This document shows, piece by piece, positions 1 to 10,700 of a DNA stretch of 64,000 bases; the first letter of the stretch is position 1; every line of letters starts with the position of its first letter. Made by a program: the position numbers and the translations under genes. This DNA is from Eriocheir sinensis (taxonomy: Eukaryota; Arthropoda; Malacostraca; Decapoda; Varunidae), in NCBI RefSeq assembly GCF_024679095.1, contig NC_066531.1:9684382-9748381 (forward strand). The letters are read 5' to 3'. The notes beneath the pieces were generated by a model. The model was not told the origin of the DNA. It ran no database searches and saw only the letters and a list, made by a program, of their open reading frames with translations.

Positions 1-900
1 CAGTGAGTTGCGGTGAGGGCGTAGACGTTGTTGCTGTGCAACTGCAGCTTCCACGACTCGAGGTGGCCATCTACAACATCTACAGCGGCCCGGGGAGGCA
101 ACTGGAGGCTGGTGAGGTGCTGTCACTTGCCACCCACGTCAACATACTTGTGGCCGGTGACTTCAACGCCCACCACCCGATACTGCAGTCCGTCTCCCGC
201 CCGAACCCCGCGGGTCGACACCTGGCAGCCGTGCTGGAGGACCTTCCTGAAGTAGTGCTCCTCAACAACGGAGAGGCCACCCACGACGCTGGTCTCTCGT
301 GCCCTGGCAACAGGCTCATCATGGCAGGTTCACCCCACGCTGACCAGCGAACACTAAGCTCTCTCCACCACCCTGAGAGTGGGCCTGCCGCCACTGCTTC
401 TTCCCCAGCCCCGGTGGGACGTAAAAAAAAGCGGACTGGGTCAAGTTTCGGGACGCCCTCAGCCACTGGTGGGGCACGTATGAGCCGACGGATGACTTGG
501 ACCATCGTGAACGAGACTTCACGGCGGCCGTCGAGAGGGCAGCGGAGGCAGCAATCCCTAGGAAGGCCCCTGGTCACCGTTACCGAAGGGATTGGTGGTT
601 CTTCAACGAAGAGGTCCGGGAGCAGAACTACCTTATCAACATCCACCGAAAACTCTACCGGAGGCGGCCGACCCCCACCAACCTTGAGCTGCTGCGGGAG
701 GTGGTGCGGCACGCCCGCCGCGTTACATGGCGCGTCAAAGAGGCGAAATGGCTCGAGTGGTACGCCAGCTTCAATCAGCACACCAGCCTGGGGGACCTTT
801 GAGCCAAGATCAACACTGCCTCCGGAAAGAGACCGAGTAGACCTCCCGAACACCCCCAGCCACAGCAGGAAGCTGAGAGGCTGGTGGACATGTTCGTCTC

Positions 901-2455
901 GTGGGGCTCCAGCGTGCAGCTTCCAGCACAAGTGCGTCGGCTTCAGGCCGACCTCTGCCGGGGTGCGTGGCTGCCATCGCGGCGGCGCGGAGCAGATATG
1001 ACATCAGCGACCAACCCTTCACTCGCCACGAGCTGGTGCAGGCCAGGAAGGGACGAGACACTGCGGCTGGCGCCGACGGCATCACGTACTCCATGCTGGC
1101 TCAGGTCGGGCCTGCCGGAGATGAGGCAGTACTGGCCCTCATCAACCACTCCTGGCGGGAAGGCCGCCTTCCCGTCGCGTGGAAGACGGCGGACATCCAG
1201 CCCATACCCAAGCCCAGGGAGCCCACCAAGCCACGACCTATCGCTCTGATGAGCTGCACGGCCAAGACTGCGGAGAGGATGATACTCACTCGACTGCAGT
1301 GGCGCCTGGGGCCCCTGCACCCGCACGTATTTGGCTTCACCAGAGGAGTGGGCACTTCTGACAGCATCATGGCCCTCCTGAGCCTCGTCGACAACCGTCC
1401 TGCCGTTGCTGTCTTCCTGGACCTGGAGAAGACGTTCGAGCTTGCCAGCGCTCACGCTATCCTGGCCGCGCTCGTGCGCAAGGGCATCCAGGGACGGCTC
1501 ATCTCCTGGATTGAGGACTACCTCCAGCACAGGCGCGCCAGAGTCAGGTTCCAGGGGCTGCGCTCCGCCTATCGGGAGCTGGAAAACGGCACACCACATG
1601 GCGGAATCCTCAGTCCCTCCCTCTTCAACATGCTGACGGACCGGCTGGTCAGCCTGCCGTTCCGGGAGGGCACCGCTCTTCTCAGCTACGCCGACGACCT
1701 TGTATTGGTTGTCATCGGTCCCGGCAACAAGGTCGCCAGGGCCCAGCAGGCCCTCGATCTTGTCAGCGAAAAGTGCAAGGAGCTATGGCTCAAGGTATCA
1801 GCTGAGAAGTTAGGGCCATGATGTTTAAGGCCGCCCCCCCGGACGCCCAACTCTTCATCCAAGACGTCAGGCTGGCCTGGACCCCCGCCTACCAGTACCT
1901 GGGGATGTGGCTCGATAAGGGCCTGTCCTTCATCAAGCAGGCCACATACCTGAGGGAGAGGACCCAAGCGAGGCTGAACGTTATGAGGGCCATGACAAGA
2001 ACTCGTGCAGGCGCCACGTTTCCAGTCCTGCGTCTGTTCTACGTGCAGGCTGTGCGGGCAGTCATTGACTACAGTGCGCCTGTCCTCATTGCGCTGTCCC
2101 CCACACAGCAAAGGAGGATCGAAGTAGTCCAAAACAAGGCCATGAGAACCATGCTCGGGGCGCCGGGCTGGGCCAGCAGCAGTGTAATACAGAGCGAGAC
2201 CCGCCTCGTGCCCCTGGCCAGCAGGGTCCAGCAGATCGTTGCCTGCCGAGTGGCCAAGGTCCTCCACCAAAAAAGGGAGTCGGTGGCACGAGCGGCGCTC
2301 TGCAGAGTCTTGCCACAGAGGCGGGACCTGTTCACCGGCAAGACCTGGCTGTTGAAGGTGGCTGAGGCTGCCAGCCCCCTACCCCATCTCGACCACCTGC
2401 GGCGGGAGGGGCCTGACCGTCCAGCCGCCACCTACGTCGCTCCACCGCCGAGATC
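901..2455 (+). pseudogene. Reverse transcriptase of I-group LINE
   Basis: Copies element RNA into DNA at the target site. Seen: GADGITYSML, PIPKPREPTKPRPIALMS, FLDLEKTFELA (first catalytic Asp), GTPHGGILSPSLFN and the SYADDLVLV catalytic box near 1685-1710. A stop/frame change at about 1820 separates the palm from the thumb, which continues to 2460 (CR1/I-type 'ASRVQQIVACRVAKVL'). No start codon is meaningful because the upstream endonuclease is frame-broken. Confidence 0.8.
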
Positions 2456-2457
2456 AT

Positions 2458-2620
2458 CATAAGAACATAAGAACGCAGGAGTCTACAAGAGGCCGGTAGG
2501 CCTGTACAAGGCAGCTCCTTTGACCCTAAGCTCCCGTGTATCTAACCCCACCTAATATCGCTGTCCATGAATTTATCTAGTCTATTTTTGAATGTGACAA
2601 TTGTATTGGCACTCACCACA
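2458..2620 (-). mobile_element. 5'-truncated CR1-like LINE stub inserted in the RT/RNase H junction
   Basis: On the minus strand this encodes only the last ~25 codons of a LINE RT (TFKNRLDKFMDSDIRWG then stop), followed by a 3' UTR and a 'gttcttatgttctt' end. The same arrangement and similar 3' UTR words (gccttgta.aggcc...ggcctcttg) occur at the end of the CR1-like LINE at 16370-16455. It is therefore a severely truncated sibling that landed in the older I-group element. Confidence 0.75.
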
Positions 2621-2622
2621 TG

Positions 2623-3424
2623 AGAGAGAGCTGCCTGCCAGCAAGGCGCGGTGCACACAGGGGGAACTCCTACAGCACGCGCTCATGGTGGTGGCTCAGG
2701 CCAACGCGGGGAGTTGTGCCGTCTACTGCACCGACGGCTCAGTCGACCCAGAGAGAGGCGCGACAGGCGCGGCGGTTGTCACCGGCAGAGAGACGCTGTC
2801 GTGGAGGACGTTAGATCACTGCTCCACCTTACAAACCGAGCTGCTGGCCATTAAGCATGCCCTGGAGCACGCCCTGCAGCACCGGGAGGGGCCTGTCGTG
2901 CTGCACACCGACTCCCGCTCCTCCCTGCAGGTCCTGCAGCAATGGCGTCCACCGGCTGACAACGTGCGGCTCGTCACCACCATCTTGGGCCTTACCCATA
3001 GCATCGCCGCACAGGGGCGGCACGTCAAACTAAACTGGGTGCCCAGCCACGTAGGCCTGCGTGGGAACGAGGCAGCCGATGCAGCGGCCCGTGCAGCCAC
3101 CAGCATGCCAGCCATAACCAGCAATGTCCTGCCCAGCCTGCAGCAGGTTAAAGTGCAGGCCAGACGCGCTGCCGCCGGCTCCGCAGAGGACCTACACAGG
3201 CAGGCTGAGCGGCACTCGCGGCAGGGGGCCTGGTACGCCAGGGCCATCGAACACCGGCCACTTCACCCCGGCCGGGAACTGGATAGGGCGGACCAGGTGA
3301 CGCTGCACCGCCTCCGGCTTGGCTACCGCACGCTCCAGGAGATGAGGAACGACTTCGCGGGCCGGCGGTGTGAGCACTGCGAAGCCGTCGCTCATCGCCC
3401 CCTGGTCCACTACCTGCTGTACTG
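2623..3424 (+). pseudogene. RNase H domain of I-group LINE
   Basis: Degrades the RNA strand of RNA:DNA hybrids during retrotransposition. The four acidic positions of an RNase H are visible: YCTDGSVDP, LQTELLAIKHAL, VLHTDSRSSL and the C-terminal LNWVPSHVGLRGNEAADAAA. A Cys-rich tail (CEHCEAVAHRPLVH) follows, as in other I-group LINEs. The frame runs unbroken for about 270 codons, so this part decayed little apart from being cut off from the RT. Confidence 0.8.
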
Positions 3425-3725
3425 ACCCGCCACGGCCCAGCTCAGACAGCAGCCCGCCGAGGACCCGCAGGACGAGGAGGCGAGAGCCGCCCTTGTGCTC
3501 CGGCGGGCTCAGACGACACTACCGCGACTCCAGGAGGTGGTGCAGACCGCTCCTCCTCCACGCTGACCGCACACCGCTATACTCCCCCCTGTAGGGAGTA
3601 GGGTGTGTGATGTGACCCAACCAGCCACCAGGGTGGCCCTGACACTCACCCCAGCGGCGGGCCGTTGCCCGCTCATCGACATATATGTACTCATTTGCAA
3701 TATGTAAGATGTAAAAATAATGAAA

Positions 3726-3842
3726 GAAAAAGAGAGAGAGGGGGGGGGAGGGGGGAGGTATGGGGGAGAAAGAGGGCGAGGGAGAGAGTGGGGAGGGAGA
3801 AGGAGGGAGGAAAGGGATGGGAGTAGGGGCAGCCAGGGGTGG
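3726..3842 (+). repeat. Purine-rich (GA/GGA) low-complexity tract
   Basis: Almost uninterrupted G and A, with agagagagag and g10-type runs directly after the A-rich LINE tail. Probably slippage expansion of the LINE 3' end. 3843-4200 holds no recognisable gene. Confidence 0.8.
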
Positions 3843-4200
3843 AGGTAGGTGGTGGATACACGTCACAAATACGTCACGCCTCACTTGTTCGAATGTGTAA
3901 GTGGCTCACGCAGGTTTTGCCATCACAGTCAAGAGTAAACGCCATAATTAACCGCATCTGGCATCGGACAAGAGCGTCAGAAATTAGCGGAGTATGTGAA
4001 ACAATCTGTGCCACAGTCCCATGCTGATCCGAGTCTTCGTTTGAAAGATATTTGCGAAAAACGGTATGTCATGGGTCTGATATGGATAGCAGTTGTCAAG
4101 GAGCTGTTCCATGGCAGTACAGCAAAATGTAGATGCCTACCAGGATAAGTGAATTTCATGAGCCTGATGATTGTGATAAGAAGGAAATACTTACTATGTA

Positions 4201-4349
4201 AACACACACACACACACACACACACACGCAGACACACACACACACGCAGACACACATAGGCTACACACATGCACACTTACCTACACAAACACACACACAC
4301 ACACACACACACACGCAGACACACATAGGCTACACACATGCACACTTAC

Positions 4350-4387
<38 letters not shown>

Positions 4388-4418
4388 ACATAGGCTACAC
4401 ACATGCACACTTACCTAC

Positions 4419-4449
<31 letters not shown>

Positions 4450-4478
4450 CACACAGGCTACACACATGCACACTTACC

Positions 4479-4518
<40 letters not shown>

Positions 4519-4605
4519 GACACACATAGGCTACACACATGCACACTTACCTACACACACACACGCGAACACATATGGACATACATACACACACACACAC
4601 ATATA
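4201..4605 (+). repeat. AC microsatellite with embedded ~65-bp minisatellite
   Basis: Five copies of a conserved ~38-bp block (gacacacataggctacac...acttacctacac) start at 4249, 4319, 4383, 4446 and 4519. They are separated by (AC)n of varying length, giving spacings of 70, 64, 63 and 73. The reading frames across it (His-Thr runs) are compositional artefacts. Confidence 0.9.
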
Positions 4606-4703
4606 TACGTGCATACATTCACGAAGAGACAGACACAGGCAGGCGTAACAAAAATTATTGGTGAACAATGTTTTATTTCAATAAAGTATTTTGTGTTACC
4701 TAC

Positions 4704-4890
4704 CTTTGTCATTTCTTTCTCCAGGCGAAAAATTACTCCAGTCGGTGACCACAGCCTCACACACCTCGATCCGCAATTTTTCTTTAATATTTTTGTTACT
4801 GTATTCCTTCAGCTGGAGATCATAAAGAGCTGGTCTCTTCTCCACCTCTGCAATCAGTGTTTCACAGTCAAACAGCTCTTTGAAAGCCAT
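4704..4890 (-). CDS. MADF-domain exon 1 (Adf-1/Harbinger-partner type)
   Basis: From an ATG at 4890 the minus strand reads MAFKELFDCETLIAEVEKRP, then PALYD, NIKEKL and VVTDWSN. This is the core of a MADF (Myb/SANT-like) DNA-binding domain. The frame runs into a strong splice donor (gacaaag|gtaggt, GT at 4703-4702), so this is a first exon. MADF proteins are host transcription factors in arthropods but also the DNA-binding partner genes of Harbinger-type transposons. No downstream exon was identified here, and the surroundings are repetitive, so a transposon origin is more likely. Confidence 0.6.
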
Positions 4891-4899
4891 GTCTTCCAC

Positions 4900-5475
4900 C
4901 CTCTTCGCTCGCGGAAGGAATAGTTGACTGCCGCGACAGACAAGTCAAGACAGAGGGAAATCAGCGGGTGGCTGGGTGGTGGCAACCGCTGCCATTTGAA
5001 ACAACGGTGTCTATCGCTGGCCACTGTGGCGTGGTCGGTGTGCATGCACCCATAGAGATGTGTGTGTTCTATTTTGACCATTATCTTGTGGCGGCCACTG
5101 GCCACTAAAAAGTGGCTCGTGTGAACCCAGCCTAATAAGACGTCCGTTGTATCGCTCACGTTCACTCCCATTTCACCTCCTCGTCCCAAATCGTCTTTTT
5201 CATTCTTTTATTTCTGGCGTTTCCTCTTCTTCCCATCTCTTCCCTCATCTCACGAAGCGGCTGTAGGTCAGATCATAATCTACTTCACTTTGTCATCGTC
5301 CTCCTCCTCCTCCTCCTCCCTCTCTTTACTCTTTTCATCTCCCCTTCCCTTCCACACAGCCTTCACATGATTCCACGAACAAATTCAGGTTACGAACAAA
5401 TGCTTTTCATGTTCACGCGTCTCTTCCTCCCCGGCCCCGCACTCACCCCGCGTCCTCCCTTCCCTTGGTGTGCAG
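4900..5475. other. Non-coding stretch before the Ig-like exon
   Basis: No supported gene. 4985-5130 has inverted 'ggccact/agtggc' words. 5200-5470 is CT-rich (tcctcctcctcc), running into a polypyrimidine tract that ends in a splice acceptor at 5475. Confidence 0.5.
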
Positions 5476-5601
5476 GGCGCGGTGGTGGCGCACAACCAGA
5501 CCTCGGGCGTGATCGTGAGCGGACAGAGCCTCGTCCTGCAGCACCTGAGGCGGGAAACGCGGGGCACGTCACGATCAATCTTGTCATCCTTTCCATTAAA
5601 C
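5476..5601 (+). CDS. Candidate host exon: Ig-domain cell-adhesion protein
   Basis: A 126-bp open segment is bounded by a good acceptor (cccttggtgtgcag|G) and a consensus donor (AAAC|gtaagtgc), phase 0 at both ends (42 codons). The translation begins GAVVAHNQTSGVIVSGQSLV and continues LQHLRRETRG. The pattern 'HN-x-(S/T)-xGVI(V)S-xQSLVLQ-x(3)R' is typical of the E-F strand region of Ig domains in Sidestep/nephrin-like neuronal adhesion proteins of arthropods. The Y-x-C that normally follows is not in this exon, so the exon end or the assignment could be off. This is the only sequence here that looks like a conventional host gene. Confidence 0.4.
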
Positions 5602-6660
5602 GTAAGTGCTGGTCTCGCCTGTCTGTCTGTCTTTGTGTCCGAGTCTTTCTTGTGAGTTACAGTTGGTTCTCGGTGCTTAGAAAGAGTATGTTTCCCAGCC
5701 AAGGATACACGCTATATTCTGTGGCTCGTTTGTTTTCTGGTGCCGTCCGTATATTGGGTGACTCCAAAACTGTCCCACCGCCAACGCCACTAGCAAATTC
5801 GTGCCCAAGACTCTCGTGTCGCGTAACTTCAGTTCATGTTTTCAAGCCTCTGCGTGATATGAGGCAAGACAATGTCGCGTGGTGCTACAACAGCTATACC
5901 ACTAACTTTTAAAATGTAGATAATAAATACCTTATAATTGTGTGTTGTATTCAAAACTACACCGGTACATTATAATTGCACTCCTTAGCTCTGCAAGCTG
6001 AACTACACATTCTAGACCTTCACTGTTCCTGTAAGTCACCTTCCATTCACAGAAACGCCTCCCTTCCTCTCTGCTCACCCACCTGACTCGCAAACCACTG
6101 TCACCAACCATTCTCATGCAGTTCTTAATCCATTTGCTCTCATGCACACTCAACGAGGCAGCGTTGCAATCGGAGCAGAGAAAGATATTGCTGTGAATAG
6201 CGGTATAATAAACAGTATATTAGTTAGACCGAGATAATTATATCCACCCACTCTTTCCCCCTACAAACCAAATTTTCAATGTAAATCATTACTGATGGAA
6301 GTCAGCGTGCGTGCTAAAACAATGAGTTTGAAAGAAAAACGTGATCACATAGTTTTTGAAAGAACGGCAGTAGGACTACAACCTTGGTTCATTCCAGTAT
6401 GTATACAGAAAGGTTGAACACATAATAAAACACATCTTACCACTGCTAGCCTCCCATAAATGCAGAGAAAGTAATATAGGAATTGCAGTACAATAATAGC
6501 ATTACTCATGACACGCAGTCAGGCTATATCTACCTGGAAAATATATATAGTTCTTACTGTTCATTTTAATATTTACCTCCCTATATTTTTTTTTATTTAA
6601 AATGGAAATAACCAAACTGAAGAAAAAAGTAGCAACACTTGCTGCTTGATCCCATGTAGC
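5602..6660. other. AT-rich stretch without recognised gene
   Basis: No convincing coding region. A minus-strand frame at 5932-6153 (HESKWIKNCMRMVGDSGLRV...) is open but matches no family I recognise. If 5476-5601 is a real exon, this stretch would be intron. Confidence 0.4.
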
Positions 6661-6721
6661 AACACTGATGATGGGTACTGGGGGTTGGGGTTGTGTGTCT
6701 GGGGTGGGTTTCATCAAAGTT

Positions 6722-6868
6722 CCCAAGTCCTTGGAAGTGTGCTCAAGGGGTCCCAAGCGTGCGAGAAACCTTGGGCATGTTTCACGAAAGCTCCCAAGCC
6801 TTGGAACTCTGCCTATCTCGCTCGCCGCCTTGGGAGGCCGTGCGGGGTCTCCCAAGGAAGGTCCCAAG
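6722..6868 (+). promoter_or_regulatory. Array of CCAAG/CTTGG motifs upstream of Harbinger transposase fragment
   Basis: Nine exact CCAAG or CTTGG words, mostly as cccaag/ccttggg, fall within 147 bp in both orientations. They end 15 bp before the transposase ATG. Dense subterminal motifs next to a transposon end are typical of transposase or Myb-partner binding sites. That role is inference here. Confidence 0.4.
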
Positions 6869-6883
6869 CATCAGACTGTAAAC

Positions 6884-7178
6884 ATGGCAGCCCGTGAACA
6901 TCACCGCCAGCACCGACCAAGGAATTTTCGCCCGAGAAGGGACATCTTTAACGAGTATGATGACACCGAGTTCAAGAAGAGGTACAGGGTGGATCGTGCT
7001 GGCCTGTTGTTCGTCACTGACTTGGTGCGGCACGTGATTGGCAACAGGACTGAGAGGAGCCGTGCGGTCACAGCGGAGCTAAAAGCGGCGCTGACTCTGC
7101 GATACCTCGCCACCGGGAAACTGCAGATGACTTTGGAGTTTCCCGGACCACAGTCAGCGGAATCATCACCCATACAAA
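6884..7178 (+). pseudogene. PIF/Harbinger transposase, N-terminal fragment
   Basis: From ATG 6884: MAAREHHRQHRPRNFRPRRD, then FKKRYRVDRAGLLFVTDLV and [11 protein letters not shown]. This aligns with the N-terminus of the intact transposase at 36041 ([40 protein letters not shown]). A small deletion near 7130 shifts the frame. The next piece (FGVSRTTVSGIITHT) is the helix-turn-helix segment in another frame. The nuclease core is missing, because the sequence passes into a reverse-oriented LINE at about 7180-7210. Confidence 0.8.
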
Positions 7179-7214
7179 CAACACAAATACCCGCAAAAAT
7201 ATACCCCCTGGCGT

Positions 7215-7600
7215 AGCATTATTATCTTCCAAATAAGCAGTAAGTTGAGACACGATTATTCTTTCAAAGGATTTACAGCACACTGATGTCAAACTAATTG
7301 GTCTATACTTGAGGGCATCAGAATTAACCCCACCTTTGAACAGAGGCATAACATTAGCATATTTCCAGTCTGATGGGACTTGCATTGCTGAAAGAGATTT
7401 TCTAAACAGTACCAACAGATGGTAACTTATAGAAAGGGCACATCTTTTTAAAAAGACTGAAGGAATACCATCAGGGCCAGAACAAGCAGAAGGTTTTAAT
7501 TGAGCCAAAATATTCTCTATTTGAAAAAATATCAAAACTATAGACAGAAATATAAATTTGTTATCACACCGCTGTAAAGGATAAGGATTAAGCAACAACT
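7215..7600 (-). pseudogene. LINE reverse transcriptase, N-terminal fragment
   Basis: Minus-strand frame with LAQLKPSACSGPDGIPSVF, VPSDWKYANVMPLFKGG and LKYRPISLTSVCCKSFERII. These are motifs 0-2 of a LINE RT. The palm motifs are absent. The reading continues into Harbinger sequence, which marks the junction. Confidence 0.75.
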
Positions 7601-8378
7601 CTAGAAAATACGGTGGATAAAGTGTAGTGCGACGACTATGCCTGATGAACGAGCCTCCCATAACCCACTTAGCCAGGGGGGTACCTCTTTGGCCGACTCG
7701 GTAAGGAGTGGCTCTCCCGTCACAGTGGTCGCGGGTTGAATCCCAGGCAGCCGGCGCATACCCTGATCTTGATTAATTTCTCGTGTGTTTCGATGCACGC
7801 AGAGGACGTGTTGGGAAATAGAGGAAATATAAAAATATACTCCCGGGGCATGACAAAAGCACTAACGAAATGGTTTGCCATATCTGCAGCCTCAACACAC
7901 CATCCGTCCTCACTATATAACGGCCCAGCTGCCGGACGCTGAACCTTCTTGTGACGGAGGCAAGCGTGAAAACGCTTCACATCATGGTGACCAGCAGAGA
8001 CAATTAAGAGATTTTTCATAATTAATGACTGACAGATGGACAATCTCTTTGAATTCCAGGGATAAACGGCTAAAAACATACCACAACCTTAAGGCAATAG
8101 GAGATGATCTGCCAAGCACAGAACGAGCATCTTTATAGTTAAGCCAAGCCTGCCGTTTACGACGTTTGATATCATTAGGTATGCTTGTGGTCCAAGGCTT
8201 TAGTGAACAGGGACCTGGTTTCTTTGGGAATAAAGCGGTGGAAAGTATCGAACAATAAACAATTACATCTCGAGTAAGACCGATAAATATTTAATCCCAT
8301 AAATTCAATGTCCCAGTCAATGTCCTTGAAATGTTTGTTTATTAAACTGTACTTTCCTTTGAATTCATTGGGCTAGAT

Positions 8379-9082
8379 TCAAGGGGACAAAATATATAGA
8401 TAGTCAAATATTACAGGAAATTGGTCACAACCAGAAAAGGGGTCAATCAAATTAACATATGATATTCTATCACTTTCAGTGGTAAAGATCAAATCCAATA
8501 TATTGTTAGATCGAAGATAAGTAGCCTGCTTGACCCACTGTACGCATAACACCCAGAGAGCTAAAAAAAAGAAAAAAAAAAGAAATTGCTCACCGAGTAT
8601 TAAAGAACTACCAACAGGAACGTCAGAGGACCAATCAATGGAGGGCAGGTTTAAAATCCCCAGCCATAATAAGTTCTGTACCCTCACAAACAGACTCAGG
8701 TAGGAAATGAGAGCTATATTTTCCACCAAAGAATTACTTAATTGGAGGTCTGTAAACAACCAAAACAGTAACACCAAAATCCGGCAAACATACCCCAACT
8801 GTGTTTTTAATTGGGATGATCATTAAAAGTTCAACCAACCTTAATGTCATTCCTAATATAAATTCCAACACCATGTTTTCTTAGGTTAGAAGGAAAATCA
8901 TTTCTAAAGAAATTGTAACCAGCTATACTGACAACAAAGTCACTGATATCAGAATTAAGCCATGTCTCACACACACCACATAAGGCTACATTCCAGCTAG
9001 ACAGTAAATCTACTAACGTACTAACTTTATTCACCAAACAATTTAAATTCAAAAAAACGAAAGTAATAAAAAAATTATGCAC
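8379..9082 (-). pseudogene. LINE endonuclease (APE-type) fragments
   Basis: Two minus-strand frames carry APE-endonuclease words: LNLNCLVNK...VALCGVCETWL (N-terminal Asn and catalytic Glu regions) at 8831-9082, and ILDLIFTTESDR with the degenerate terminal motif DPFSGCDQFPVIFD at 8379-8798. An a-rich run at 8560-8585 separates frames. Confidence 0.65.
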
Positions 9083-9560
9083 AGGGACGTTATAACATCA
9101 GTATATGTTTGGAACTGGAGAGGTCTAATGATCGCTTTTTGTGGTGCCAACAGTACTAGGACGGACAAGGGGGTCAGGCTCAGAGGACACAGGAGCCGCA
9201 GCAAGACCTTGAGCCACTACCTGATCGGGTTTCTTGACCTGCCAAAGAACTTGTCAGTACGACTGGCAGCACTCTTTCTCCGCAGTTCCACTCTCTGATT
9301 GTAAGGGGTCCACTGGGTTTCAACGGGGCCGAGATAAACAATGCCATTATATTTAAAAATCTCACCATTACCTTCTAAAACAATTATATAACGGATGTAG
9401 TGTATTTTTGGTAAATAGTTTTAACCATTTTACGGTATTATTTAGCCTAAATATTGATATAAAAGAACTGAGCTGATAAGGTACCTCGCCGTGGTTGGTA
9501 GCGATGCAATCTGAATCTTATGGTGAGAGCCACAACTTTTTCACCTAGTTATGGCGATAC

Positions 9561-9890
9561 TTACGTCAGACACAATTTCTTTAAGTATGGCCCCAGATCC
9601 CTAGAAATAAAAACCTGTGCATATTGGGTATTAAATAATGTGTTGCTCCTTGATAATAATTCTTGTTTCAAGTTGGAATTGGGGATTTTAGCTCTGACTA
9701 AGGAAGGAGAAATTGGTACAATATGAACCAAGGTAATCGGGTCCGATCTCTCTGGCAGTAGGAAAGACGCAATGGGGTTAAATTTACCTTGGAAGTCTTC
9801 TCCAAAGGGTAGACCTCTGATAATGATACTGTCCTTCCTCTTCTCTCGCTCACTTAACTCTCGTACCTCCTCTCTGATGATGGTACGCAC
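9561..9890 (-). pseudogene. LINE ORF1-like fragment
   Basis: Minus-strand frame: charged EEVRELSEREKRKDSIIIRG, LPFGEDFQGKF, ending FISRDLGPYLKK. A short coiled coil followed by 'IIIRGLPFGE..' fits an RRM-containing ORF1 of a LINE. Its position, 5' of the endonuclease in the same orientation, agrees. Confidence 0.5.
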
Positions 9891-10277
9891 ATCAGATCTG
9901 TCAGTCCTCCTTTCTCACCCAGAAGCAACGTTCTCTCTTTGAGTCTCAGAGATCCGCAAATCAATTGATTTTACTGAATTACTGAGACCAGCAATGGTGG
10001 TTAATTCTCGTCTCTCCCCTATGGGTTAATATTCATATGTATATCCATATACATCCAGTATATTATTAATTAATTTGAGTGTTTACTGGGCCCTTGGAAG
10101 GTCCATTTGTTGCTGCTCCCGGCGGTACGCCCGTACAAACTTTATACCCGCTCCCTCTGCCAGTCTCCGCCATGCTTGTTTTACTCCTCAATGCAGCGGC
10201 AGGAGGACACGCGCGGAGGTGCTGCACACAAAAACCATTTTATAGGAAAAACAAGGAACACACCGTGGACAAGGAAG

Positions 10278-10700
10278 ATGTTCAGCAGTGACTGTGCGAA
10301 GAGCCAGAAGGAGGTCACAGCCTGGAGTAAGGGAGTCAGCTGTGAGAGGCGTGACGACTGGCACCATGTGGGCTGCGCGGTGGTGGTGAAGGGCGCGGCA
10401 AAGCCCAAACACATGAAGATCCTCAAATGAACGAACATATGGTTTGTGTGGCTTTAAAGTAGAAGACTTGAAACATTTCCTGCTGCACTGCAAACAATAC
10501 TCAGAAATTTGAAAGCCACACACACATTTGTACAACAGCCATACAAAGACGACGTAGACGAACACCCAGCTGACATATTATTACTGAAAAATAGCAATAA
10601 AGGAAGTGAGAAAATAGAAGAAAGGAAAAATTACTTTAAAAAACTCCGGAAGGAAAGACAAATAATTCAGAAGGCTAAAACACAAGTGCAAAACCAGTGA
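10278..10700 (+). pseudogene. LINE debris: PHD-like finger and zinc-containing C-terminus
   Basis: 10278-10400 reads ...TAWSKGVSCERRDDWHHVGC, a PHD-finger-like pattern known from the ORF1 of some LINEs. From 10432, in another frame, comes GLCGFKVEDLKHFLLHCKQY, the Cys/His-rich C-terminus typical of RNase H or RT tails. 10550-10700 is a Lys/Glu-rich tail (IEERKNYFKKLRKERQ). These are most simply the start and end of one internally deleted LINE. Confidence 0.4.

Larger units (their letters stand above)
1..3725 (+). mobile_element. I-group-like non-LTR retrotransposon (5' end outside window)
   Basis: A LINE enters from the left edge and ends in an A-rich tail near 3725. In order it shows an endonuclease C-terminal part (GDFNAHHP near 165), a reverse transcriptase, and an RNase H domain. 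EN-RT-RNase H order is typical of the I superfamily, and the RT text 'FLDLEKTFELA' fits that group (I or Nimb-like; clade not resolved). The copy is GC-rich compared with its surroundings. It is dead: several frame changes lie between 300 and 900, and a foreign LINE stub sits between RT and RNase H. Confidence 0.8.
7200..9900 (-). mobile_element. Decayed reverse-strand LINE (ORF1, endonuclease, RT N-terminus)
   Basis: Reading the minus strand from about 9900 downward gives the LINE order: an ORF1-like coiled-coil/RRM piece (9561-9890), endonuclease N-terminus (8831-9082, GVCETWLNSDISD), endonuclease middle (8379-8798) and RT fingers (7215-7580, SGPDGIP, KYRPISLTSV). It stops before the catalytic palm, where it abuts the Harbinger fragment. 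Many stops are present. The clade is within the jockey/CR1/L2 group; I cannot resolve it further. Confidence 0.7.

Noticed and set aside
4338..4648. His-Thr-rich open frames
   Set aside because: Translation of the AC repeat.
5367..5912. 181-codon open frame
   Set aside because: It runs through the splice sites of the Ig-like exon in a different frame and shows no domain.
5932..6153. Minus-strand frame HESKWIKNCMRMV...
   Set aside because: Open and protein-like but not matched to any family I know; not enough to call a gene.
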